Assembly: GCA_030428405.1 (NCBI GenBank) | Contig: JAUIEH010000230.1 | Span: forward strand, 1 to 5,172 | Direction of reading: 5' to 3' | DNA length: 5,172 bases | DNA from: Alphaproteobacteria bacterium | Lineage (GTDB): Bacteria; Pseudomonadota; Alphaproteobacteria; Caulobacterales; Maricaulaceae | Part shown: positions 1-5,172 of the stretch, piece after piece | Layout of the letters: the number at the start of each line of letters is the position of its first letter | Position numbering within the stretch: position 1 is the first letter of the stretch | Notes under the pieces: model-generated | The model's input: only the letters and a program-made list of their open reading frames with translations | Told to the model about the DNA's origin: nothing | Database searches by the model: none | Translations under genes and position numbers: made by a program

Positions 1-1
1 C

Positions 2-400
2 TATTCGCCGTCCGCTTTCAGCCTGTCGTCCTCGACCTTCCCGGATTACGGCTATATCGGCGTTTCGCTCGACCTTGAGCCGGACGACGTCGCATCGCTG
101 TTCACCGTGGTCGACGAGATCGTCGCCTCCATCGTCGCGGGCGACATCAGCGAGGACGAAATCGATCGCGCCCGGCGTCCGATTTTGGAGCAGATCGAGG
201 AAAATCTCGAGCAGAACGAATATTGGCTGCGACTGGTCTCGGTCGCGCAGACCATGCCCGAGGAGCTCGAGCGACACCGGCTTGCAACCGAGCATTACAG
301 CTCGATCACGCCGGAAGAGCTGGTCGCGATTGCGGCGGAACAAATGCAGCCGGAACTGGCTTACAGGATTGAAATTCTGCCGACGCCGGAACAGGACTAG
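2..400 (+). CDS. M16 family zinc peptidase, C-terminal part only (gene runs in from the left)
   Basis: Open frame from the window edge to a TAG stop, giving the last 132 residues. The fragment begins with YSPSAFSLSSS, followed by FPDYGYIGVSLDLEPDDV. This resembles the C-terminal, non-catalytic domain of insulinase-like M16 peptidases, where a typical 'REELGATYSPSA' stretch carries the conserved tyrosine that helps close over substrate. A helical stretch follows with the family-typical pattern 'I..GDISEDEIDRARRPILEQIEENLEQNEYWL', and the protein ends in a short strand (AYRIEILPTPEQD). The HxxEH zinc motif of the family lies in the N-terminal domain and is outside the window, so activity cannot be judged. 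Many alphaproteobacterial relatives are exported, but the signal region is not visible. No start codon inside the window should be used: the first in-frame ATG (107) lies within the conserved domain. Family call is firm; substrate is unknown. Confidence 0.85.
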   Translation, partial: YSPSAFSLSSSTFPDYGYIGVSLDLEPDDVASLFTVVDEIVASIVAGDISEDEIDRARRPILEQIEENLEQNEYWLRLVSVAQTMPEELERHRLATEHYSSITPEELVAIAAEQMQPELAYRIEILPTPEQD

Positions 401-455
401 GCCGGTCTGAAGGCTGGGCGCGCACAAATTTTGCAACGCTCAACCAGATCGTAAA

Positions 456-492
456 CGTCAGCGCGTAATGACTTGAGCCTCACGCGCTGACG
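456..492. repeat. Perfect 11-bp inverted repeat before the acetyltransferase gene
   Basis: Bases 456-466 (cgtcagcgcgt) are the exact reverse complement of 482-492 (acgcgctgacg), with a 15-base loop between. The structure sits 55 bases after the M16 stop and 14 bases before the acetyltransferase ATG. It has no T-run on either side, so it is not a classic intrinsic terminator. It could be a hairpin protecting the M16 mRNA end, a 5' leader hairpin, or a protein-binding dyad. The rest of the 401-506 gap shows no promoter or other site I can support. Confidence 0.6.
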
Positions 493-506
493 CTGGGCCG
501 GGTGCA

Positions 507-1601
507 ATGAAAGTCGAAGTCGTCAAGCCGCAGGATCTGGGTGCGAGCGAACGCGCGCTGTGGGCGGACCTGCGCGCCGGCAACGCTGAACTCGCCAATC
601 CCTATTTCACGACAGGCTGGAGCGACGTCATCGCCCGCCAGCGCGGCGATGCGCGCGTGGCGGTGATTTCCGACGGCGCTGAAGTCGTCGGCTTCTTGCC
701 GTATCAATGCGCCTCGCGCGTGGCGCTTTTGCCCATGGGCGGGGCGCTGAGCGATTATCAGGGCTTCATCTGCGCCGAGGGTGCGGAAATGGACGCTGAC
801 GAAGTCGTCGCGCAGATCGGCGCGGGGCGCTTCGACTTCACGCACGCGCTGACCAGCCAAAAGTCGTTCGGCGAGGCGCAGCGTGCGGTCTCGTCATCCT
901 GGATAGCGTGTCTGGGCGAAGGCTTTGACGCGTATGCGGCCGCCAAGCGCGCCGCTGGCTCCAGCGTGCTCAAGCGCATCCGCTCCAAACGCCGGCGCAT
1001 GGAGCGCGCGCTCGGCGATTTGCGCTTTACGGCGTTTTCAACTGAGCAAGCAGATCTCGACGCGCTGATAGACTGGAAGCGTCAGCAGTTCGAGCGCACC
1101 AACCGGCCCGACGTGTTCGCCGAGAGCTGGACGCGCGCGGTCGTCAACGAGAGTTTCAACGCCAAGGATGACGACTACCAGGGCGTCTTGTTCACGCTGC
1201 ATGCGGGCGACCGGCTGGCGGCGGCGAATTTCTGTCTGCGCTCCAATCAAGTCCTGCATTGCTGGTTCATCGCGCATGACGACGAATTCCACGAGCAGTC
1301 GCCCGGCCTCGTGCTGTTCGGCGACATTCTGCAGAGCATGGAGAGCTTCGGCGCCAAGCAGCTCGACCTCGGCGCGGGCGACTATCGCTTCAAGTCAGAG
1401 CTGGCCACACGCGCGCGCGAAGTCGGCGCGGGCTTTGTCGGCAAGCCCGGACTTTCGACCTCGCTGCGCTCGATGCAATACGCCATTCGCAACGCCTTTG
1501 AGCGCCTGCCGCTCGGCCGCGTTTCTGCGTGGCCCGGCAAGGCGATGCGCCGCTTCGACCTGATGCGCGGGCTCGCCGAGCACCGCAGCGACTCGCATTG
1601 A
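507..1601 (+). CDS. CelD/BcsL-type GNAT family N-acetyltransferase
   Basis: A 364-residue protein with the layout of the CelD-like group (Acetyltransf_6 fold). The N-terminal half has NPYFTTGW (31-38), a strand VAVISDGAEVVGFLPYQ (51-67) and a LLPMGGALSDYQGFI stretch (74-88). A basic helix LKRIRSKRRRMER (155-167) opens the second GNAT-like half, which includes a WKRQQFERT motif (190-198), strands near 226-255 and the family-typical ending LDLGAGDYRFKSELATR (286-302). Relatives are annotated as acetyltransferases involved in cellulose or other exopolysaccharide biosynthesis and are expected to be cytoplasmic; the real acceptor is generally unknown. No polysaccharide genes are visible next to it, so the role is inferred from family alone. 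The ATG at 507 begins the conserved region; its ribosome binding site is weak (only a G-rich gggccggg at 495-502). ilvA follows after 48 bases on the same strand, so the two may be co-transcribed. Confidence 0.85.
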   Translation: MKVEVVKPQDLGASERALWADLRAGNAELANPYFTTGWSDVIARQRGDARVAVISDGAEVVGFLPYQCASRVALLPMGGALSDYQGFICAEGAEMDADEVVAQIGAGRFDFTHALTSQKSFGEAQRAVSSSWIACLGEGFDAYAAAKRAAGSSVLKRIRSKRRRMERALGDLRFTAFSTEQADLDALIDWKRQQFERTNRPDVFAESWTRAVVNESFNAKDDDYQGVLFTLHAGDRLAAANFCLRSNQVLHCWFIAHDDEFHEQSPGLVLFGDILQSMESFGAKQLDLGAGDYRFKSELATRAREVGAGFVGKPGLSTSLRSMQYAIRNAFERLPLGRVSAWPGKAMRRFDLMRGLAEHRSDSH

Positions 1602-1622
1602 ACCGAACCGCGCACACGGCTA

Positions 1623-1642
1623 GCTTCGCAACCCTGCGGAGC
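1623..1642 (+). promoter_or_regulatory. Hairpin covering the ilvA ribosome binding site
   Basis: Bases 1623-1630 (gcttcgca) can pair with 1635-1642 (tgcggagc) across a four-base loop (accc), giving eight pairs, one of them G-U. The right arm contains GGAG (1638-1641), which lies 8 bases before the ilvA ATG and is its only good Shine-Dalgarno sequence. If the hairpin forms in mRNA it would hide that site. This is read from base pairing only; a regulatory role is inference, and GC-rich leaders often form such stems by chance. Confidence 0.4.
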
Positions 1643-1649
1643 CCAATAA

Positions 1650-2900
1650 ATGACTCTATCCGTCGAGGCCGCGCCTCTCACATTTGAAGCGGTGCTGGAA
1701 GCGCGCGAACGCGCCGCCGGCCAATTGCCGCGCACGCCCACGCGCGCATCAATCACGCTGGCCGATCGCACCAGCGCATCCGCCGTCTGGCTGAAGCTGG
1801 AAAACCATCATTATGCGGGCTCGTTCAAGGAGCGCGGCGCGCTCAACGCGATCCTGACCCTGCCGCCGGAGCAGGCCGAAGCCGGCGTCGTTGCGGCTTC
1901 GGCCGGCAATCACGCCCAGGCGCTGGCTTATCATGCGCGCCGCTGCGGCGTGTCGGCCAAGATCGTCATGCCGGTCGGCACCCCGCATGTGAAGGTCGAA
2001 GGCACGCGCCGCTTTGGCGCTGAAATCGTGCTCGCAGGCGATGTCTTCGACGACTCCATGGCCGAGGCGCGCCGCATCGAAGCCGAAGAGGGCCGCGCGC
2101 TCATCCACGCCTTCGACAACCCCGCCGTCATCGCCGGGCAAGGCACGGCGACGCTGGAGCTGCTGGAGGACGCCCCGGAGCTTGATTATCTCATCGTGCC
2201 GGTTGGCGGCGGCGGGCTGATCGCGGGCGCGCTGCTCGCGGTCGAAGGCTTCACGAAGAAGAACGGCGCCGGGCCGAAAGTCATCGGTGTCGAGACGGAA
2301 ATGTATCCGTCGTTGCGCAATGAGCTCGATATGGGCGGGCGCAAGGTCGGCGGCGGCACCATCGCTGAGGGCATCGCGATCAAATCGCCGGGCGGCGCGC
2401 CCCTGTCTATCATCCGTCCCCGCATGAAGGCGGAAGACGTCCTGCTCGTCGAAGAAGCCCAGATCGAAGAGGCGGTCGTCGCTCTGGCGATGGGCGAGAA
2501 GTCGGTCGCGGAAGGCGCCGGCGCTGCGGGCGTCGCCGCGCTGTTGCAGCATTCGCGGCGTTTCGCCGATGCGCGCGTCGGCGTCATCGTCTGCGGCGGC
2601 AATATTGATGCAAGGCTGCTAGGCCAGGTGCTCGCGCGTCACCTCGTGCGTGTACGGCGCAGAGCCCGCGTGCGCGTGCAATGCGTCGACCGTCCCGGCC
2701 GGCTCGCGGAAATCACGACGATCCTGCACGCGATGAACGCCAATGTGATGGACGTCATGCATGACCGCCTCGCGCTCGATGCGCCCGCCAAGGACACGGT
2801 CATCGACCTGGTCATCGAGACCGACCACGAATCGGTCATGCGCGACGTCATCAAGCGCCTGCAGGAAGCAGGCTTTCCCCGCGCACGTCTGATGGATTGA
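1650..2900 (+). CDS. ilvA: Threonine ammonia-lyase (threonine dehydratase), single C-terminal ACT domain
   Basis: A cytoplasmic PLP enzyme converting L-threonine to 2-oxobutanoate and ammonia, the first step from threonine to isoleucine; relatives often also act on serine. The 416 residues hold a fold-type II PLP domain (about 12-330): the cofactor lysine is K60 in GSFKERGALNAI, the substrate loop is ASAGNHAQ (83-90), the phosphate-binding glycine loop is PVGGGGLIAG (184-193), and CGGNID (315-320) lies near the pyridine ring. An ACT domain follows (about 340-416, RVRVQCVDRPGRLAEI onward). One ACT domain and this length match the medium form of the family, between E. coli IlvA (514 residues, two ACT-like units) and TdcB (329 residues, none). 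The ACT domain suggests allosteric control, but the effector cannot be read from sequence. The ATG at 1650 is supported by GGAG at 1638-1641, 8 bases upstream. Whether its role is biosynthetic or catabolic is open; biosynthetic is more likely. Confidence 0.95.
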   Translation: MTLSVEAAPLTFEAVLEARERAAGQLPRTPTRASITLADRTSASAVWLKLENHHYAGSFKERGALNAILTLPPEQAEAGVVAASAGNHAQALAYHARRCGVSAKIVMPVGTPHVKVEGTRRFGAEIVLAGDVFDDSMAEARRIEAEEGRALIHAFDNPAVIAGQGTATLELLEDAPELDYLIVPVGGGGLIAGALLAVEGFTKKNGAGPKVIGVETEMYPSLRNELDMGGRKVGGGTIAEGIAIKSPGGAPLSIIRPRMKAEDVLLVEEAQIEEAVVALAMGEKSVAEGAGAAGVAALLQHSRRFADARVGVIVCGGNIDARLLGQVLARHLVRVRRRARVRVQCVDRPGRLAEITTILHAMNANVMDVMHDRLALDAPAKDTVIDLVIETDHESVMRDVIKRLQEAGFPRARLMD

Positions 2901-2902
2901 GC

Positions 2903-2932
2903 GGCGAGCCCGCACGGCTTCGCGCGCTCGCC
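2903..2932 (+). terminator. Possible transcription terminator hairpin after ilvA
   Basis: Two bases after the ilvA stop, ggcgagc (2903-2909) pairs perfectly with gctcgcc (2926-2932). After one C-C mismatch, three more pairs (2911-2913 with 2922-2924) leave an eight-base loop. It is stable and well placed for a terminator, but no T-run follows (aaggcttc), so it may instead stabilise the mRNA end or work with Rho. It hints that the downstream FKBP gene has its own promoter, though I cannot point to one in 2933-2970. Confidence 0.4.
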
Positions 2933-2982
2933 AAGGCTTCAAATCACCGCTAAGACCACGGCTCACCCGAAGGGAGACCTCG

Positions 2983-3576
2983 ATGAAGAAATCTCACGTC
3001 GCCGCCATTGGTGCGGCCGTCTGCGCGGGCTTCGCGCTGGCTGCGCCGTCCGCAGCGCAGGATGCCGGCGCGCAGGACGTATGCGACATCGTTTCCGCCG
3101 GAACGGCCGATGCGCCCGAGCTTGAAAGCCGCAGCTTCGCCGCCGCGCGCGCGCGCAGCGGCGCGTGGATGGAAGCGCAGAGCGCGCGCGACGACGTCAC
3201 CATCACCGAGAGCGGTCTGGTCTATTCCGTGCTCGCGAGCGGCGACCCCGCCGGCGCCACGCCGGAACCGGGCCAATATGTCTGCGTGCACTATCGCGGC
3301 ATTCTCGCCGACGGCTCCGAGTTCGACTCCTCTTGCGCGCGCGATGAAGCCGCAGCGTTTCCGTCCGACCGTTTGATCCCCGGCTGGGTTGAGGCCCTGC
3401 AGATGATGCGCGCCGGCGATATCTGGGAGCTGCACATTCCGCCCGCGCTCGCTTATGGCGCCAACGGCGCCGGCGACGTCATCGGCCCGGAAGAGGCTTT
3501 GATCTTCCGTGTCGCCATGATCGGCCCGCTCGACGGTCCGGTGCGTCCGGGCGTTGACTGCGCCGAACTGGAATAG
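2983..3576 (+). CDS. Exported FKBP-type peptidyl-prolyl cis-trans isomerase
   Basis: Catalyses cis-trans isomerisation of X-Pro bonds, helping proteins fold; the signal peptide places it in the periplasm. Residues 1-25 form a signal sequence (MKK, then a hydrophobic alanine-rich core, likely cut after SAA25 before QDAGAQD). No convincing lipobox is present: the cysteine at 14 lies inside the core in AAVC. After a linker (about 26-75), the FKBP domain spans about 76-181. Conserved active-site positions are visible: Y104 (VHYRG), F114-D115 (GSEFDSS), L131-I132 and W135 (LIPGWVEAL), Y158 (ALAYG), I167 (DVIGPEEALIF) and F175. The 197-residue length fits single-domain exported FKBPs that lack the long dimerising arm of Mip/FkpA. 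AGGGAG at 2971-2976, six bases before the ATG, is a strong ribosome binding site and fixes the start. Four cysteines remain in the mature protein (34, 101, 118, 193). argE begins 40 bases later, so co-transcription is possible. Confidence 0.95.
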   Translation: MKKSHVAAIGAAVCAGFALAAPSAAQDAGAQDVCDIVSAGTADAPELESRSFAAARARSGAWMEAQSARDDVTITESGLVYSVLASGDPAGATPEPGQYVCVHYRGILADGSEFDSSCARDEAAAFPSDRLIPGWVEALQMMRAGDIWELHIPPALAYGANGAGDVIGPEEALIFRVAMIGPLDGPVRPGVDCAELE

Positions 3577-3616
3577 CCGGTCCTTGTGACGGCCGCGAGG
3601 TGAGCTTGAACGCAAC

Positions 3617-4789
3617 ATGACGGAACTCGCCGGGACCGCCCGATCGCTTCTGAGCGAACTGGTGGCGTTCGATACGACGTCGCGGAACTCCAATCTCGCG
3701 CTGATCGATTTTGTCGAGGAGCGTCTGCGCAATCTCGGCGCGCAGACCTTCCGTGTCGAGAATGAGGACCGCTCCAAGGCCAATCTCCACGCCGTCATCG
3801 GCCCGGACGCGCCCGGCGGCGTCTTGTTGTCGGGCCATACCGACGTGGTGCCGGTCGACGGTCAGGACTGGTCGAGCGATCCCTGGGCCGTGACGGAGCG
3901 CGACGGCAAGCTCTACGGGCGCGGAACCTGCGATATGAAGGGGTTTCTCGCTTGCGCGCTCGCGGCGGCCCCGGAATTCGCCGCCGCCGGACTAAGCCGG
4001 CCGGTGCATTTCGCCTTCACCTATGATGAAGAGATCGGCTGTCTCGGCGCGCCGGATCTGATCGATGAAATCGTCGCACGGACCAATGGCGTCAACGCGG
4101 TGATTGTCGGTGAGCCGACAGAAATGAAAGTCGTCACCGCGCATAAGGGGCTTTTGTCCTTCGAAGTGTCGCTGCGTGGCGCTGAAGCCCATTCCAGCCT
4201 CGTTGACAACGGCGCCTGCGCGGTCACGGCGGCCGTGCCGCTAATGTCCTTGCTCGTCGAGATCGGCGAGGAAATGCGCGCCGCCGCGCCGAGCGACTCA
4301 CCGTTCGAGCCGGCCTTCGGCACGCTGACCATTGGCGAAATGCACGGCGGCACAGCGCTCAATATTCTCGCCAAGGAAGCCTGCTTTGCGAGCCTTCTGC
4401 GCCCGGCGCCGTGGGATGATATCGACGCCATCGAGCAGCGCTTGCGCGACAAGGCCGCCGAAGTGGAAGCCGACATGAAGGCGCGCGCGCCCGGCGCACG
4501 CATCACGATCAAGCGGCTCTCGCGCGTTCCCCCGCTTGCTCCGGAGGCGGACGGGGAGGCCGAGCGCCTCGCACGCGCGCTCACCGGGGACAATGCGCGC
4601 CGCGCCGTGTCTTTCGGCGCGGAAGCCGGTCAGTTCCAGCAGGCGGGCTATTCGACTGTTCTGTGCGGTCCCGGCTCGATCGAGCAGGCTCATCAGCCTG
4701 ATGAGTTCATCGCCATATCGCAGCTGCACGAAGGCGCAGCCTTTATGGAGCGCCTGATTAAGCGCCTGGCGACGGATTCCGCCTCTTAA
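3617..4789 (+). CDS. argE: Acetylornithine deacetylase-like M20 metallopeptidase
   Basis: Predicted to hydrolyse N-acetyl-L-ornithine to ornithine and acetate in arginine synthesis, in the cytoplasm, with two zinc ions. The 390 residues have the M20 layout: catalytic domain in two parts (about 1-175 and 290-390) with a dimerisation lid between. Ligands and catalytic residues are present: H74 and D76 (LSGHTDVVPV), bridging D106 (GRGTCDMKG), general base E138 and ligand E139 (TYDEEIG), E166 (VGEPTEM) and H359 (EQAHQPDEF). H192 in GAEAHSS is the lid histidine that reaches into the partner subunit. The GEPTEM and AHQPDEF forms favour ArgE over DapE or carboxypeptidase G2. The lid motif usually written NIIP reads NILA (249-252). 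A GAGGTGAG stretch at 3597-3604 lies 12 bases before the ATG, rather far, but no better in-frame start is seen. Many alphaproteobacteria recycle acetyl groups through ArgJ, so this enzyme could act on another N-acyl amino acid; the family call is firm, the substrate less so. Confidence 0.88.
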   Translation: MTELAGTARSLLSELVAFDTTSRNSNLALIDFVEERLRNLGAQTFRVENEDRSKANLHAVIGPDAPGGVLLSGHTDVVPVDGQDWSSDPWAVTERDGKLYGRGTCDMKGFLACALAAAPEFAAAGLSRPVHFAFTYDEEIGCLGAPDLIDEIVARTNGVNAVIVGEPTEMKVVTAHKGLLSFEVSLRGAEAHSSLVDNGACAVTAAVPLMSLLVEIGEEMRAAAPSDSPFEPAFGTLTIGEMHGGTALNILAKEACFASLLRPAPWDDIDAIEQRLRDKAAEVEADMKARAPGARITIKRLSRVPPLAPEADGEAERLARALTGDNARRAVSFGAEAGQFQQAGYSTVLCGPGSIEQAHQPDEFIAISQLHEGAAFMERLIKRLATDSAS

Positions 4790-4859
4790 GCCGTTCGAAT
4801 AATGACGAGATGACGCTCAGCCTGGGTTCATCCAGGATGTTGCAGGCTCATGCTCGAAT

Positions 4860-4885
4860 GGCGCGGCTCAGTGTTTGGCTGCGCC
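4860..4885 (+). promoter_or_regulatory. Leader hairpin just upstream of the MacA-like gene's ribosome binding site
   Basis: Bases 4860-4868 (ggcgcggct) pair with 4877-4885 (ggctgcgcc) around an eight-base loop, giving nine pairs of which two are G-U. The stem ends four bases before GGAG (4890-4893), so it leaves that site free. Smaller possible stems lie further up in the 4790-4898 gap: cctgg/ccagg (4821-4825 with 4832-4836) and agcctg/caggct (4819-4824 with 4843-4848), which share bases and exclude one another. No clear terminator T-run or promoter is visible in this gap. Confidence 0.35.
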
Positions 4886-4898
4886 GCATGGAGTTCGT

Positions 4899-5172
4899 AT
4901 GAGGCGTTGGATCATCATCGCGGCGGTCATCGTCGCAGCCGTTCTCGCCTGGCGCGTCTTCGCGGCCGGCGATGCGAGCGAGCAGTCGGAATACCGGTTC
5001 AGCGTCATCGACCGCGGCGACGTGGTGCGCGCGGTTTCCGCGACAGGCCGGCTGGAGCCCGTCGGCACGGTCGAAATCGGCTCTCAGCTTTCGGGCGAAG
5101 TCTCCGAAGTGCTCGTCGATTACAATGACCGCGTCGAGGCCGGTCAGGTCATCGCCCGGCTTGATCCCGATA
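4899..5172 (+). CDS. MacA-like periplasmic adaptor subunit of an efflux pump, N-terminal part (gene runs off the right edge)
   Basis: The first 91 residues of a membrane-fusion (HlyD/MacA family) protein. These proteins bridge an inner-membrane transporter and an outer-membrane channel so that drugs, lipids or peptides are exported across the envelope. Residues 4-18 (WIIIAAVIVAAVLAW), after two arginines, form a single membrane anchor with no lipobox. Next comes the family-typical VIDRGDVVRAVSATGRLEPVG (36-56), then the first half of a lipoyl-like domain, VEIGSQLSGEVSEVLVDYNDRVEAGQVIARLDP (58-90). The pattern resembles E. coli MacA (ATGKL, VDVGAQVSGQL, GDKVKKDQLLGVIDP), suggesting a MacB-type ABC transporter next downstream, but that lies outside the window and an RND partner is possible. 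The ATG at 4899 has GGAG at 4890-4893, five bases upstream, and gives a proper membrane anchor. The 109-base gap from argE suggests separate transcription. Confidence 0.9.
   Translation, partial: MRRWIIIAAVIVAAVLAWRVFAAGDASEQSEYRFSVIDRGDVVRAVSATGRLEPVGTVEIGSQLSGEVSEVLVDYNDRVEAGQVIARLDPD

Noticed and set aside
431..459. Promoter-like ttgcaa at 431-436 before the acetyltransferase
   Set aside because: No acceptable -10 element lies at 16-18 bases; the nearest AT-rich hexamer is too close.
1749..2552. Long reverse-strand open frame (267 codons) across ilvA
   Set aside because: It lies wholly opposite a clear ilvA reading frame with all motifs, has low-complexity Arg/Ala/Asp-rich content, and matches no family I recognise. 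High GC content makes such antisense frames common.
3144..3157. Alternating CG run inside the FKBP gene, possible Z-DNA
   Set aside because: It encodes an Ala/Arg-rich linker stretch (AAARARSG) in very GC-rich DNA; codon use explains it without a special role.
2950..3798. Reverse-strand open frame (282 codons) across the FKBP gene and the start of argE
   Set aside because: It covers two well-supported genes on the other strand and shows no recognisable domain; an artefact of GC-rich codon use.
4888..4902. Five-codon frame (MEFV, stop) whose TGA overlaps the adaptor's ATG
   Set aside because: Looks like a translationally coupled leader peptide, but the same bases supply the GGAG ribosome binding site of the adaptor, and no separate ribosome binding site for it is visible.
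4850..5128. Forward open frame of 92 codons overlapping the MacA-like gene
   Set aside because: Arginine-rich out-of-frame reading of the adaptor gene, whose own frame has a membrane anchor and lipoyl domain.

Overview
The window comes from a GC-rich bacterial chromosome, most likely an alphaproteobacterium. The base and codon use, the CelD-type acetyltransferase, the medium-length threonine ammonia-lyase with one ACT domain and the M16/MacA-like sequences all fit this. The order is uncertain: a Maricaulales/Caulobacterales-like relative is only a guess. All six coding regions lie on the + strand and read left to right, with gaps of 40 to 109 bases and no overlaps. There are no mobile elements, RNA genes, CRISPR arrays or phage genes.

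Layout: (1) the last 132 codons of an M16 (pitrilysin/insulinase-like) zinc peptidase, 2-400; (2) a CelD/BcsL-type GNAT acetyltransferase, 507-1601; (3) threonine ammonia-lyase (ilvA), 1650-2900; (4) an exported FKBP-type peptidyl-prolyl isomerase, 2983-3576; (5) an acetylornithine deacetylase-like M20 metallopeptidase (argE), 3617-4789; (6) the first 91 codons of a MacA-like periplasmic adaptor of an efflux pump, 4899 to the window edge. No stretch longer than 109 bases lacks a gene.

The genes do not form one clear pathway. Two are amino-acid enzymes (isoleucine/threonine and arginine metabolism), and two or three act in or at the cell envelope (FKBP, MacA-like adaptor, perhaps the M16 peptidase). 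The acetyltransferase is probably linked to surface polysaccharide. Short gaps (48 bases acetyltransferase-ilvA, 40 bases FKBP-argE) allow local co-transcription, but a hairpin right after ilvA suggests a break there. The most interesting non-coding signals are hairpins: a perfect 11-bp inverted repeat just before the acetyltransferase, an 8-bp hairpin that would pair with the ilvA ribosome binding site, and a 9-bp hairpin just before the ribosome binding site of the MacA-like gene. I found no convincing undescribed multi-gene system; this reads as an ordinary core-genome stretch.
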